From NCBI RefSeq assembly GCF_002356115.1, contig NZ_AP014836.1, positions 372,001 through 436,000 on the forward strand: a DNA stretch of 64,000 nucleotides. Reading direction: 5' to 3'. Numbering within the stretch: position 1 is the first letter of the stretch; every line of letters begins with the position of its first letter. Made by a program: the position numbers and the translations under genes. Shown here piece after piece: positions 1 through 8,957 of the stretch. This DNA is from Candidatus Nitrosoglobus terrae (GTDB lineage Bacteria; Pseudomonadota; Gammaproteobacteria; Nitrosococcales; Nitrosococcaceae). The notes beneath the pieces are model-generated. The model did no database searches. It was not told where the DNA came from and was given only the letters and a program-made list of their open reading frames with translations.

Positions 1-164
1 ATAATATAATCCCCGGTATCAATATGGGGCGTATAGATAGCTTTATGTTTACCGCGTAGACGGCGGGCAATTTCGCTAGCTAAGCGCCCTAAGGTTTTGC
101 CATCAGCATCTATAAGATACCAGTCGCGCCGTACTTCTTTAGGCTTGGCACTGAAGGTTTTCAT
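1..164 (-). CDS. rplM: 50S ribosomal protein L13, N-terminal part (runs off window)
   Basis: The reverse strand from 164 down encodes a protein beginning [19 protein letters not shown] and continuing with [20 protein letters not shown], which is the conserved N-terminus of ribosomal protein L13, a structural protein of the large ribosomal subunit. Only about 54 residues are inside the window; the rest, and the expected downstream rpsI (S9), lie to the left. The ATG (complement of 162-164) matches the usual start of the family, and a sigma-70 promoter sits just upstream at 209-237. Confidence 0.93.
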   Translation of the reverse strand, partial: MKTFSAKPKEVRRDWYLIDADGKTLGRLASEIARRLRGKHKAIYTPHIDTGDYI

Positions 165-208
165 CCGTTATTGCTCCCGCAATTAGCTGGGTATCTAAAA
201 AACCGTTA

Positions 209-237
209 ATATTATGGGTTATTGTATAAACTGTCAA
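209..237 (-). promoter_or_regulatory. Sigma-70 promoter for rplM
   Basis: On the minus strand a perfect -35 box TTGACA (complement of 232-237) is followed after exactly 17 bases by TAATAT (complement of 209-214). Transcription would start near 202, about 38 bases before the rplM ATG. The -35 box overlaps a short palindrome, CTGTCA-ATA-TGACAG at 231-245, which may be fortuitous. Confidence 0.75.
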
Positions 238-271
238 TATGACAGGTGAAATCCTGAGGATTTAGGGCATT

Positions 272-1069
272 TTATAAAAACCAGAGAAATAAAAAACTGC
301 CTAATACTAATCGATATATCACAAAGGGAAGCATGCCGATATACTGAAGAAACTTAAGAAGATAATGAATACATATATAGGCGCAAAGCGCAGAAACTAA
401 AACGCCTAAAATCAATGCTTTCCAATCTACAGGATCAATTCTACCAAAAAGATTAAAGGTCTCTAGTCCGCCAGCAAGAATAATAACTGGGATAGCCAAT
501 AAAAAGGAAAACCTAGCAGCACTTTCACGGGTTAATCCTATCATTAAACCCGCTGTCATCGTAATACCAGAGCGAGAAGTTCCAGGAATCAGTGCTATAG
601 CTTGAGCAAGGCCAATGAAAAGCACATCTCGCCAAGTTAAAGTATGCTCATCTCGGTGTTGTTTCCCCCTTATATCTGCATAACCTAGAAGTAGACCAAA
701 AACAATAGTACTCCAAGCGATAATTAAGGGTGAGCGTAGTGCCTCTTCTGCCATCTCTTTTAGCGCTAGTCCAGCTAATCCTACCGGTATAGTACCAAAA
801 AGAACTGCCCAAGCTAGGCGGCTTTCTCCTACAAGTTGCCGTGATATAATTGATTGTAGCCAATCCCGTATCATTTTTACTAGTGTTATTCGAAAATAGG
901 CTATAACTGCTATTAGGGTGCCTAGATGTAACGCTACATCAAAGGCAATTCCTTGATCAGGCCAACCTGCAAGGGTAGGCAGCAAAATAAGATGGGCAGA
1001 GCTAGAAATAGGGAGAAATTCAGTAAGCCCTTGGAGAATAGCGAGCGCTAGAATATGAATAGATTCCAC
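272..1069 (-). CDS. uppP: Undecaprenyl-diphosphatase (BacA/UppP)
   Basis: Integral membrane phosphatase that converts undecaprenyl diphosphate to the monophosphate, recycling the lipid carrier for peptidoglycan and other cell-wall polymers. The 265-residue product has the family length and both signature regions: LQGLTEFLPISSSAHL near residues 13-28 and PGTSRSGIT in the middle, which together form the catalytic site. Several hydrophobic helices fill the rest. It lies on the same strand as rplM downstream and the ABC exporter upstream, but gaps of 107 and 183 bases suggest its own transcript. Confidence 0.95.
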   Translation of the reverse strand: MESIHILALAILQGLTEFLPISSSAHLILLPTLAGWPDQGIAFDVALHLGTLIAVIAYFRITLVKMIRDWLQSIISRQLVGESRLAWAVLFGTIPVGLAGLALKEMAEEALRSPLIIAWSTIVFGLLLGYADIRGKQHRDEHTLTWRDVLFIGLAQAIALIPGTSRSGITMTAGLMIGLTRESAARFSFLLAIPVIILAGGLETFNLFGRIDPVDWKALILGVLVSALCAYICIHYLLKFLQYIGMLPFVIYRLVLGSFLFLWFL

Positions 1070-1139
1070 TAGAGAGGCCTTTTATCTATAATTTAAGATT
1101 TAATGAGTATTAGGTAGGGGTAGAAGAAAAAAATTATTC

Positions 1140-1177
1140 AGGCTTAGACTCCCCAACGGGGCTTATGAGCTAAGCCT
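1140..1177 (-). terminator. Hairpin terminator after the ABC exporter
   Basis: Arms AGGCTTAG (1140-1147) and CTAAGCCT (1170-1177) enclose an inner CCCC-AAC-GGGG stem (1151-1161). Read on the minus strand the hairpin is followed by a T-rich stretch containing seven consecutive T, as expected for an intrinsic terminator of the exporter genes at 1253-2952. Confidence 0.6.
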
Positions 1178-1252
1178 AATGACTGATAATATCATAGAAA
1201 GGGATTATAAACCGTAAGTTATGTCACGTTGGGTCGACTTATGAATATAGCT

Positions 1253-2029
1253 CTAGGCCCTGATCCCAACTCCTTTATTTAGTAGATAAAGGGCGATTCC
1301 AGTCATTCCTATTAAAAATATCAAGATAATTGCGAAAGCCATTCGGATGTCAATATCCGATATCCCTAGAGTGCCATAGCGAAAGGCATTAACCATATAG
1401 AAAATCGGATTAAAAAGAGAAGCCGTTTGAGCAACTTCTGGTATTAAGTTGATGGAGTAGAAAACGCCTCCTAAGTAAGTGAGAGGAGTGAGTATGAAAT
1501 TGGGAACAATAGAAATATCATCAAAGTCATTGGCAAAAATAGCATTAATAAACCCTCCTAGTGCAAATACGCAGGCGGTGAGTATTGCTACCATACAAGT
1601 CATTAAAGGGTGTTCTATTTTTAAATGGGTAAAAAAAATCGATATTATCAAAACGATTAATCCGGCCATTAGCCCCCGAATGACTCCTCCAGCTACGTAG
1701 CCCGCTAAGATAATGCCATTAGGAGTGGGGGAAACTAATAGCTCTTCTATATAGTGCTGGAATTTTGCACTAAAAAATGAGGCTACTACATTAGAGTAGG
1801 CGTGGGTAATAATAGCCATCATAATCAGCCCTGGGGCAATATAATCCATATAGCTAAACCCTTCCATAGGACCGATACGGGTACCAATAAGACTGCCGAA
1901 GATAACAAAATACAAAGTCATCGTAACTGCTGGGGGTAGTAAAGTCTGTATCCAGATACGAATGAAGCGCCGGATTTCTTTATGGGCTAGGGTTTTAAAA
2001 GCGATGTAGTAGCATTGTAAGTGACTCAT
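1253..2029 (-). CDS. ABC-2 type transporter permease (YadH-like)
   Basis: Membrane subunit of an ABC exporter of the ABC-2 family. The 258-residue product has about six hydrophobic segments and the family-typical stretch GGVFYSINLIPEVAQ near residue 188, shortly before NPIFYMVNAFRYG. It overlaps the stop of the ATPase gene by four bases (ATGA), so the two subunits are surely co-translated. The pair resembles E. coli YadG/YadH, whose substrate is not established; polysaccharide, lipid or drug export are possible. No substrate can be read from the sequence. Confidence 0.85.
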   Translation of the reverse strand: MSHLQCYYIAFKTLAHKEIRRFIRIWIQTLLPPAVTMTLYFVIFGSLIGTRIGPMEGFSYMDYIAPGLIMMAIITHAYSNVVASFFSAKFQHYIEELLVSPTPNGIILAGYVAGGVIRGLMAGLIVLIISIFFTHLKIEHPLMTCMVAILTACVFALGGFINAIFANDFDDISIVPNFILTPLTYLGGVFYSINLIPEVAQTASLFNPIFYMVNAFRYGTLGISDIDIRMAFAIILIFLIGMTGIALYLLNKGVGIRA

Positions 2030-2952
2030 ACAGTAGTTGCGCTATCAGCGGTGGTAAGCGTTATAAAAAGTTCCTCCAGTCGATTAGCCTTATTTTTCAT
2101 ACTCAGTACTTGAATCCCTTCTTTAGAAAGGGCAATAAATAGCGCATTAAGGTCATCCTCTTTACGTATTTCCGCCTCTAGAGTCATATCGTCTATTCGA
2201 TAAAGGGAATAACCCGGAATGGTTGGGGCAAAACTAAGGGGTTCTTTAAGATAGAGAATGAAGGTTTCCCGGTTAAGTTTGGCGAGCAAGCTTTTCATAG
2301 AGCTATGCTCAACAATAGCGCCTCGATCAATAATGGCAATATTTCGACAGAGCTGCTCAGCCTCTTCAAGGTAATGGGTCGTTAAAATTATAGTAGTCCC
2401 TAAAATATTAGTTTCTCGAAGAAATTGCCACATTGATCGGCGCAGCTCAATATCAACACCTGCAGTAGGTTCATCTAGAATCAGCAGCTGAGGATCATGG
2501 ATTAAAGCCCGTGCAATCATCAGTCGACGTTTCATGCCTCCAGAAAGTCTGTATGCACACTCGTTACGTTTCTCCCATAAGCCTAATTGTTTTAATCGTC
2601 GCTCGGCATTAACACGAGCAACCTTAGCTTTGATGCCATAATATCCAGCTTGAATCACTAGGATATTAAATACCTTTTCAAAGCTGTTACAGTTAAACTC
2701 TTGAGGAACTAAGCCAATAGCGCTTTTAGCGTTTCTAGGATCTTGATCTAGATCAATACCAAACACCAAGACTCTTCCTGAGCTTTTAGTTATCAAGGAG
2801 CAAATAATTCCAATAGTAGTGGATTTTCCCGCGCCATTAGGGCCCAGTAAGGCAAAGAAATCTCCCTGTTCTACCTCCAGATTGATTCCTTTCAGAGCAG
2901 TAAAATGATTATTATAAGTTTTTTGTAGATTTTCTATAATCAGCGCTTTCAT
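2026..2952 (-). CDS. ABC transporter ATP-binding protein (YadG-like)
   Basis: Cytoplasmic ATPase that powers the permease encoded immediately downstream. The 308-residue product shows Walker A GPNGAGKST (residues 37-45), a Q-loop (VPQEF), the ABC signature LSGGMKRR, Walker B LLILDEPTAGVD and the H-loop TTHYLEE. The C-terminal ~80 residues form the accessory domain common in exporters of the drug/polysaccharide type. It is divergent from mutH, with 83 bases between the two starts that must hold both promoters. Confidence 0.9.
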   Translation of the reverse strand: MKALIIENLQKTYNNHFTALKGINLEVEQGDFFALLGPNGAGKSTTIGIICSLITKSSGRVLVFGIDLDQDPRNAKSAIGLVPQEFNCNSFEKVFNILVIQAGYYGIKAKVARVNAERRLKQLGLWEKRNECAYRLSGGMKRRLMIARALIHDPQLLILDEPTAGVDIELRRSMWQFLRETNILGTTIILTTHYLEEAEQLCRNIAIIDRGAIVEHSSMKSLLAKLNRETFILYLKEPLSFAPTIPGYSLYRIDDMTLEAEIRKEDDLNALFIALSKEGIQVLSMKNKANRLEELFITLTTADSATTV

Positions 2953-3035
2953 TGATTATTTAGGGGCAGATTTTTATATAGATATAGTAAATATCCTATC
3001 ATGCATGGAGAATTAATACCGCTCATTTCTGTTCT

Positions 3036-3719
3036 ATGTATACTTTATCACTTTTTATTTCGCCCCCTATCAGTGAGGATGAAATTTTAACCCGCGCTCA
3101 GAAGTTGGCAGGATTAACTTTAGGGCAGATCGCAGCTCGCTTTGATCAGTCAATCCCTCGGGATCTACACCATGCGAAAGGCTGGGTGGGTAAATTATTA
3201 GAGCTGGCACTTGGGGCTACTGCAGGTACGCAAGCAGTCCATGATTTTCCGGATTTAGGGGTAGAGATGAAAACGATTCCGCTACGGAAAGATGGTCGAC
3301 CTAAAGAGGCTACCTATGTATGTACTGTGCCGTTAACAGATTTTGAATCTTACTGGGAAATAAGCTGGGTTCGCCGTAAACTAAGCCGGGTATTATGGCT
3401 ACCAGTAGAGGCTGAAAACTGTGTGCCGTTGCCAAAACGTCGGCTAGGAATGGCATTGCTTTGGAGTCCGAATCTTAAACAAGAGGCTATCTTAAGAGCT
3501 GACTGGGAGGAATTAATGGATATGGTTTGTTTAGGAAAGCTAGAGAGCATTACCGCTTACCAAGGTGTTTATTTACAAATACGCCCTAAAGCGGCTAATA
3601 GTCGCTCTCTATGTGAGGGTATTGGAGAAAGCGGCGAGCGGATTTTGACCTCTCCTCGCGGCTTTTATTTACGTCCTACCTTTACTGCTACTATTTTAGC
3701 TCATTGTTATATGTTGTAG
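3036..3719 (+). CDS. mutH: DNA mismatch repair endonuclease MutH
   Basis: Strand-specific endonuclease that nicks the unmethylated strand at hemimethylated GATC sites once activated by MutS and MutL. The 227-residue product is colinear with E. coli MutH (229 residues), and the catalytic triad falls at the same numbers: D70, E77 and K79 in HDFPDLGVEMKTIP. Other conserved blocks include KGWVGKLLE, LWSPN and LQIRPKAAN. Its presence implies Dam methylation of GATC in this organism. It stands alone, divergent from the ABC exporter, and is followed by a region able to form alternative hairpins. Confidence 0.96.
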   Translation: MYTLSLFISPPISEDEILTRAQKLAGLTLGQIAARFDQSIPRDLHHAKGWVGKLLELALGATAGTQAVHDFPDLGVEMKTIPLRKDGRPKEATYVCTVPLTDFESYWEISWVRRKLSRVLWLPVEAENCVPLPKRRLGMALLWSPNLKQEAILRADWEELMDMVCLGKLESITAYQGVYLQIRPKAANSRSLCEGIGESGERILTSPRGFYLRPTFTATILAHCYML

Positions 3720-3787
3720 GGCTAAGGTAAAGTATAGTTGTTAATCAGACTATATTAATTAGTCTTCCTTGTTGTTATTTACCCAGT

Positions 3788-3841
3788 TAGGGGGCGTTGA
3801 TAACCCCTAGGCATAAATCTAGATGTCAGCACCGCCCCCTA
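3788..3841. repeat. Inverted repeat with two alternative hairpins after mutH
   Basis: TAGGGGGCG (3788-3796) is perfectly complementary to CGCCCCCTA (3833-3841) over a 36-base loop, but its TAGGGG part can equally pair with CCCCTA at 3804-3809 in a tight hairpin. The element lies between the convergent ends of mutH and the small minus-strand ORF at 3890. Neither strand carries a good T-run right after the stem, so a classic terminator is uncertain; it may be a terminator region or a small mobile repeat. Confidence 0.5.
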
Positions 3842-3889
3842 GTAAAAAATTATCTAAATTGGATAACAACTAACTTTATTTTTAAAAAT

Positions 3890-4162
3890 TTATGGCGTGG
3901 AGAAAGCGGCCAAGAAATGATCATCAAAGATGACGCTTGGCGATTCAATTAGGAACGGCAATAAGTCATCATTTGCTTTCACTTGGGTGCCCCAAATCGC
4001 ATCACCCCAATTCCATCCTTTATTGGCATCGAAAGATACAGAACGCTTATTTACACCGGTAAAGTCAATTAAGCCACCAGGACTATAAGATTTATAAACC
4101 ACCGTTCCAGTCATAACATTATTGGTAGCAAACATCACCAGCACTTTTTCAACTGGCGCCAT
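3890..4162 (-). CDS. Hypothetical protein, 90 residues (possibly 100)
   Basis: Unrecognised orphan protein. From the ATG at 4162 it is 90 residues, soluble-looking, rich in aromatic and beta-prone stretches (TGTVVYKSYSPGG, DANKGWNWGDAIWG) with no signal peptide or membrane helix. The ATG has only a distant GGAG 14 bases upstream, whereas a near-perfect Shine-Dalgarno AAGGAGGG (complement of 4199-4206) lies 6 bases before an in-frame ATT codon (complement of 4190-4192), right after an in-frame stop. Starting there would give 100 residues. It is flanked by AT-rich DNA and convergent with mutH. The coding call rests mainly on the strong ribosome binding site. Confidence 0.55.
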   Translation of the reverse strand: MAPVEKVLVMFATNNVMTGTVVYKSYSPGGLIDFTGVNKRSVSFDANKGWNWGDAIWGTQVKANDDLLPFLIESPSVIFDDHFLAAFSTP

Positions 4163-4538
4163 AACGTTTATACGTTCTCCATATTTATCAATTCACGTCC
4201 CTCCTTTTTTGCTACTAAAAAATAGTTATTAAATCGCAGCTTATCGGCAATTTTTCTCTTTTAAGATCTTTTAAATACTTTTAAGCGGCTTAGAGGTTCG
4301 ATGAATAAAGTAATATAAATCTTACCTTATATATATAGGATTTTTTACCATAATAGTAATATGTATAGCATAAAAAAATCAAAAACCCAGATTTTCCTAC
4401 TATTATGTTGATAAAATATAGGAATATAGAATGAAAAATTAGTGGTTACCTTAATTAAGGCTGGCTACCATCTGGATTTAATAGAACACAGGCTTGTTCT
4501 CTTGGCGTTTGTAAGCTTGTTGAAACCTAAGATAAATA
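4163..4538. other. AT-rich intergenic region
   Basis: About 375 bases between the divergent 90-residue ORF and the VanZ-like gene. Apart from the Shine-Dalgarno at 4199-4206 it is strongly AT-rich. A short piece around 4281-4297 (tagaggttcgatgaa) resembles one end of the dispersed repeat at 38844-38939, but is too short to call a copy. The short plus-strand open frame at 4442-4636 overlaps the VanZ-like gene in another frame and shows no family likeness. Confidence 0.4.
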
Positions 4539-4952
4539 ATGAAACCTTTATTACGATTTTTAAAGTTTTGGCGCTTATTGGGGTGGCTAGCAGTTGGTGG
4601 CGTAATTTATCTAAGTCTTACACCTGCTCTTCCTGACTTTAAATTAGATGCTCTGTCGCTAGATAAGCTTGAGCATTTTATGGCTTACGCTTTGCTAAGT
4701 GGGTGGTTTAGCCAAATTTATCCTTTACGATTTCATGGATTTTTAGGGCTTTTTTTAGCTGCTCTGGGGGCGGTTTTAGAAATCATGCAAGGTCTAACTG
4801 GATATCGGGATTTTGAGTATATGGATATGGTTGCCAACACGTTAGGGGTAGCGGGAGGATACTTATTAGCACATATTACCTCTGCTGGGATCGCCTTAAG
4901 TCGTCTAGAGTATTATTGGGAAAGCTATAATAGGTTACAGAATAGGAGATAG
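4539..4952 (+). CDS. VanZ-like family membrane protein
   Basis: Small membrane protein of 137 residues with about four hydrophobic helices. The pattern of the VanZ-like family is visible: LSLTPALP after the first helix, then DKLEHFMAYALLSGWF, then GAVLEIMQGLTGYRDFEYMDMVANTLGVAGGYLL with the conserved E...Q and D...N residues. The family is named after a teicoplanin-resistance protein, but most members, including this one, are of unknown function. It ends only five bases before the ROK kinase gene, so the two are probably co-transcribed. Confidence 0.85.
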   Translation: MKPLLRFLKFWRLLGWLAVGGVIYLSLTPALPDFKLDALSLDKLEHFMAYALLSGWFSQIYPLRFHGFLGLFLAALGAVLEIMQGLTGYRDFEYMDMVANTLGVAGGYLLAHITSAGIALSRLEYYWESYNRLQNRR

Positions 4953-4957
4953 ATGCT

Positions 4958-5863
4958 GTGCTTCGGTTGGGTATCGATCTTGGGGGCACTAAAATTGAGC
5001 TAATTGCCTTAGATAGTATAGGACGAGAGTTGCTAAGAAAGAGAAAGCCTACCCCCCAAGGGAAGTACCAAGGGATACTACAAACTATCAAAATGTTGAT
5101 TGTAGAGGCGGAGCAAGCACTCGGACAACAAGGCGCTGTAGGTGTTGGTACTCCGGGGGCTTTATCCTTGGCGACAGGAAAAATAAAAAATGCTAACTCA
5201 ACATGCCTAAATGGGCAGCCACTACAACAGGATTTAGAAAACTTACTTCATAGACCTATTCGACTTGAAAATGATGCTAATTGTCTTGCCCTTTCTGAAG
5301 CCACTGACGGCGCTGCTGTTAGTGTGCCTATTGTCTTTGGGGTGATTATTGGTACGGGTACTGGGGGCGGGATCGTTGTTGACGGCAAGATATTAACTGG
5401 AGCCAATGCGATTGCAGGAGAATGGGGGCATAATCCACTCCCATGGCCTCAAATAGCAGAGTGGAATCATCCTCCTAATTGTTATTGTGGTAAGCAAGGG
5501 TGTATTGAGACTTGGCTCTCTGGCCCCGGTTTAATGAGAGATTATCAAAAAACCAGCGGAAGTATTTTAGAGCCTAAAGAAATCGCCTTAAAGGCGAGCC
5601 AGGGGGATCAAATGTGTGAAGCAGTATTACAACACTATGAAGATCGACTAGCTCGCGCTTTAGCCCATATTATAAATATTTTAGATCCAAATATTATTGT
5701 GCTCGGAGGCGGCTTGTCTAACCTTCAACGGTTCTATCATAATGTCCCTAAGCGGTGGGGGGCTTATGTATTTTCTGATCAAATCAACACTCAACTCGTA
5801 TCTCCTCGTTATGGGGATTCTAGTGGGGTACGGGGTGCGGCTTGGTTGTGGGATGTTAAGTAG
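4958..5863 (+). CDS. ROK family sugar kinase (fructokinase / N-acetylglucosamine kinase type)
   Basis: Cytoplasmic ATP-dependent sugar kinase of the ROK family. The 301-residue product shows the N-terminal phosphate-binding motif GIDLGGTKIEL (residues 5-15), the substrate and catalytic region LENDANCLALSEATDG, IGTGTGGGIVVDG, the metal-binding pattern EWGHNPLPW and the cysteine motif CYCGKQGCIETWLSGPG that binds zinc in ROK proteins. Sequence alone does not separate fructokinase (Mak) from NagK-type kinases. The GTG start at 4958 is chosen because AGGAG lies about 8 bases upstream. Confidence 0.88.
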   Translation: MLRLGIDLGGTKIELIALDSIGRELLRKRKPTPQGKYQGILQTIKMLIVEAEQALGQQGAVGVGTPGALSLATGKIKNANSTCLNGQPLQQDLENLLHRPIRLENDANCLALSEATDGAAVSVPIVFGVIIGTGTGGGIVVDGKILTGANAIAGEWGHNPLPWPQIAEWNHPPNCYCGKQGCIETWLSGPGLMRDYQKTSGSILEPKEIALKASQGDQMCEAVLQHYEDRLARALAHIINILDPNIIVLGGGLSNLQRFYHNVPKRWGAYVFSDQINTQLVSPRYGDSSGVRGAAWLWDVK

Positions 5864-5916
5864 ATACGAGTAATATGTATATCCGTTATAATAAAAATTT
5901 AGATTAATTTATACGG

Positions 5917-6137
5917 ATGTTTGATTTTATTGAAAGCCTATTAAAGGATTTTGGTCTAGAGCGTGGGTTGTTTGTAGTATTTTTCTTCGGAGCCCATTGG
6001 TATATATATATAGGCTTTATCAAGGAAGATTAGAAGATAGACAAAAAGAAATTAATCGCCTAATACAAGAGAATAAGGAATATAGAGATCGATTCTTTGC
6101 GCTTATGGATAAAAGCTTTAATAGGAAAGAGGAATAA
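5917..6137 (+). pseudogene. Frameshifted small membrane/coiled-coil gene with a TA repeat
   Basis: An ORF starting at ATG 5917 (MFDFIESLLKDFGLERGLFV, then a hydrophobic helix FFFGAHWYIY) stops after 38 codons at 6031-6033. In another frame the DNA continues without a break as RLYQGRLEDRQKEINRLIQ... to TAA at 6135-6137, a charged coiled coil. The frames meet in a run of six TA units at 6001-6012; five units would join them into one 72-residue protein with an amphipathic N-terminus, one membrane helix and a cytoplasmic coiled coil. That overall build recalls BhlA/UviB-type holin-like proteins, but the match is by architecture only. Either a broken gene, a phase-variable one, or a sequencing error. 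Confidence 0.6.
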
Positions 6138-6211
6138 GATGAGGTCATATCATTATGTTTTACTTAGTAATGGTACCTATATGTATTTTTCTCTTATTTT
6201 AGATTTATGAA

Positions 6212-6697
6212 ATGAGAAAAATGAAAAAACACGATAAATATCTTTATATATTTTACGGACTGCAAAGAAACGCTATTCGCTATTTAGTTAATAAGCATAC
6301 AGAATTACCTAAATCAGATTATAAAATCTTGAGGGAATTAATAAATTCCCTTGATTTAATTATTCGGCAATATGAACAAGATAAAGCACCCTTTAATATA
6401 AGAAAACTCAAAAAACACATATCTTGCCTTAAGAAAGCTTCAGATATTCAGGTTCTTCCTAACACTGAAAATGATGATATAAGAAAATTAGCTACAAGAA
6501 TTAGTATTGGCGTTATTGATGCGTTTATTGCATATGCGCCGCTCTTTAAGTATGAATTTATACTAAAGGCGTGCCTGTTTATTCTAAAGGCTACTGCTAT
6601 TATGGGCTTGAAGAGAGCGGGTATTTTTCTTGAAGAAATGAAAGAGGTTAAAAATATTATAGCGCGGAGAGAGGCGCTGCTTTGTAGTAATAGGTAA
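6212..6697 (+). CDS. Hypothetical protein, 161 residues
   Basis: Unrecognised protein in a strongly AT-rich patch whose codon use differs from the surrounding housekeeping genes, suggesting acquired DNA. It is basic at the N-terminus (MRKMKKHDKYLYIFYGLQRN), mostly alpha-helical by appearance, with a moderately hydrophobic stretch near residues 100-130 (ISIGVIDAFIAYAPLFKYEF). Immediately upstream and in frame, ATG 6155 opens a very hydrophobic segment (MFYLVMVPICIFLLF) that ends in TAG at 6200-6202, so an original N-terminal membrane anchor may have been cut off. It is followed by a strong bidirectional terminator. Confidence 0.6.
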   Translation: MRKMKKHDKYLYIFYGLQRNAIRYLVNKHTELPKSDYKILRELINSLDLIIRQYEQDKAPFNIRKLKKHISCLKKASDIQVLPNTENDDIRKLATRISIGVIDAFIAYAPLFKYEFILKACLFILKATAIMGLKRAGIFLEEMKEVKNIIARREALLCSNR

Positions 6698-6716
6698 CTA
6701 GCTAACCACTGAAAAT

Positions 6717-6742
6717 ACAGAGGATCTTAAGAGATCCTCTGT
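6717..6742. terminator. Bidirectional intrinsic terminator
   Basis: Perfect 11-base arms ACAGAGGATCT (6717-6727) and AGATCCTCTGT (6732-6742) with a TAAG loop. On the plus strand it is followed by a T-rich tract and on the minus strand by TATTTTC, so it can stop both the 161-residue gene and thiC, which converge here. Confidence 0.9.
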
Positions 6743-6761
6743 TTATACGTTTTATATATTT

Positions 6762-8675
<1,914 letters not shown>

Positions 8676-8686
8676 TCAGTATAAAA

Positions 8687-8720
8687 GCGTAGATGCTAAC
8701 GGCTTTTAGCCTCCCTACGC
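8687..8720 (-). terminator. Leader terminator overlapping the thiC riboswitch
   Basis: On the minus strand GCGTAG (complement of 8715-8720), which is the 3' end of the riboswitch aptamer, can pair with CTACGC (complement of 8687-8692), followed directly by TTTTAT. A small GGCT-AAAA-GCC stem lies inside. The hairpin competes with folding of the aptamer end, so it is a candidate for the expression platform, either as a terminator or by exposing/masking downstream leader sequence. Confidence 0.5.
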
Positions 8721-8787
8721 CGGTGCTATCTTGATCATGCCTGAGAGGATTTTTCTGCTAAGTGATCATGAAGCATCCCTAGATACG
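8709..8787 (-). promoter_or_regulatory. TPP (thi-box) riboswitch upstream of thiC, divergent
   Basis: Read on the minus strand the leader contains AGGGATGCTTC, then AGCAGAAAAATCC, TGATC, and finally ATAGCACCGGCGTAGGGA, in the order and spacing of the TPP riboswitch (GGGGUGC, CUGAGA, CCUGAUC, AUACCAGCGUAGGGA). It ends about 65 bases before thiC, the classic target. Several normally near-invariant bases are changed: the pyrimidine-sensing CUGAGA is not recognisable and the GG pairing with the last CC is AA. Position and the GCGTAGGGA end make the identity likely, ligand response less so. Confidence 0.7.
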
Positions 8788-8957
8788 CTAACTTAATGGT
8801 AAAACGATAAAGGATCGCGCCACTCCTTGCAACGATTAGCGGGTAACTTTATGGGTATTAGTAGAAAATCGTTATTTATATTTATAAGAGACTGACAATA
8901 GCTTATAGTGATTTTTAAAGCCATTTTGAAGGCCATAACTATTTAGATATAACTATA

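Noticed and set aside
249-263. AAATCC-TGA-GGATTT palindrome after uppP as a terminator
   Set aside because: Short stem and no T-run on the minus strand; could be chance.
4442-4636. 64-codon frame overlapping the start of the VanZ-like gene
   Set aside because: The VanZ-like frame has clear family motifs, this one has none.
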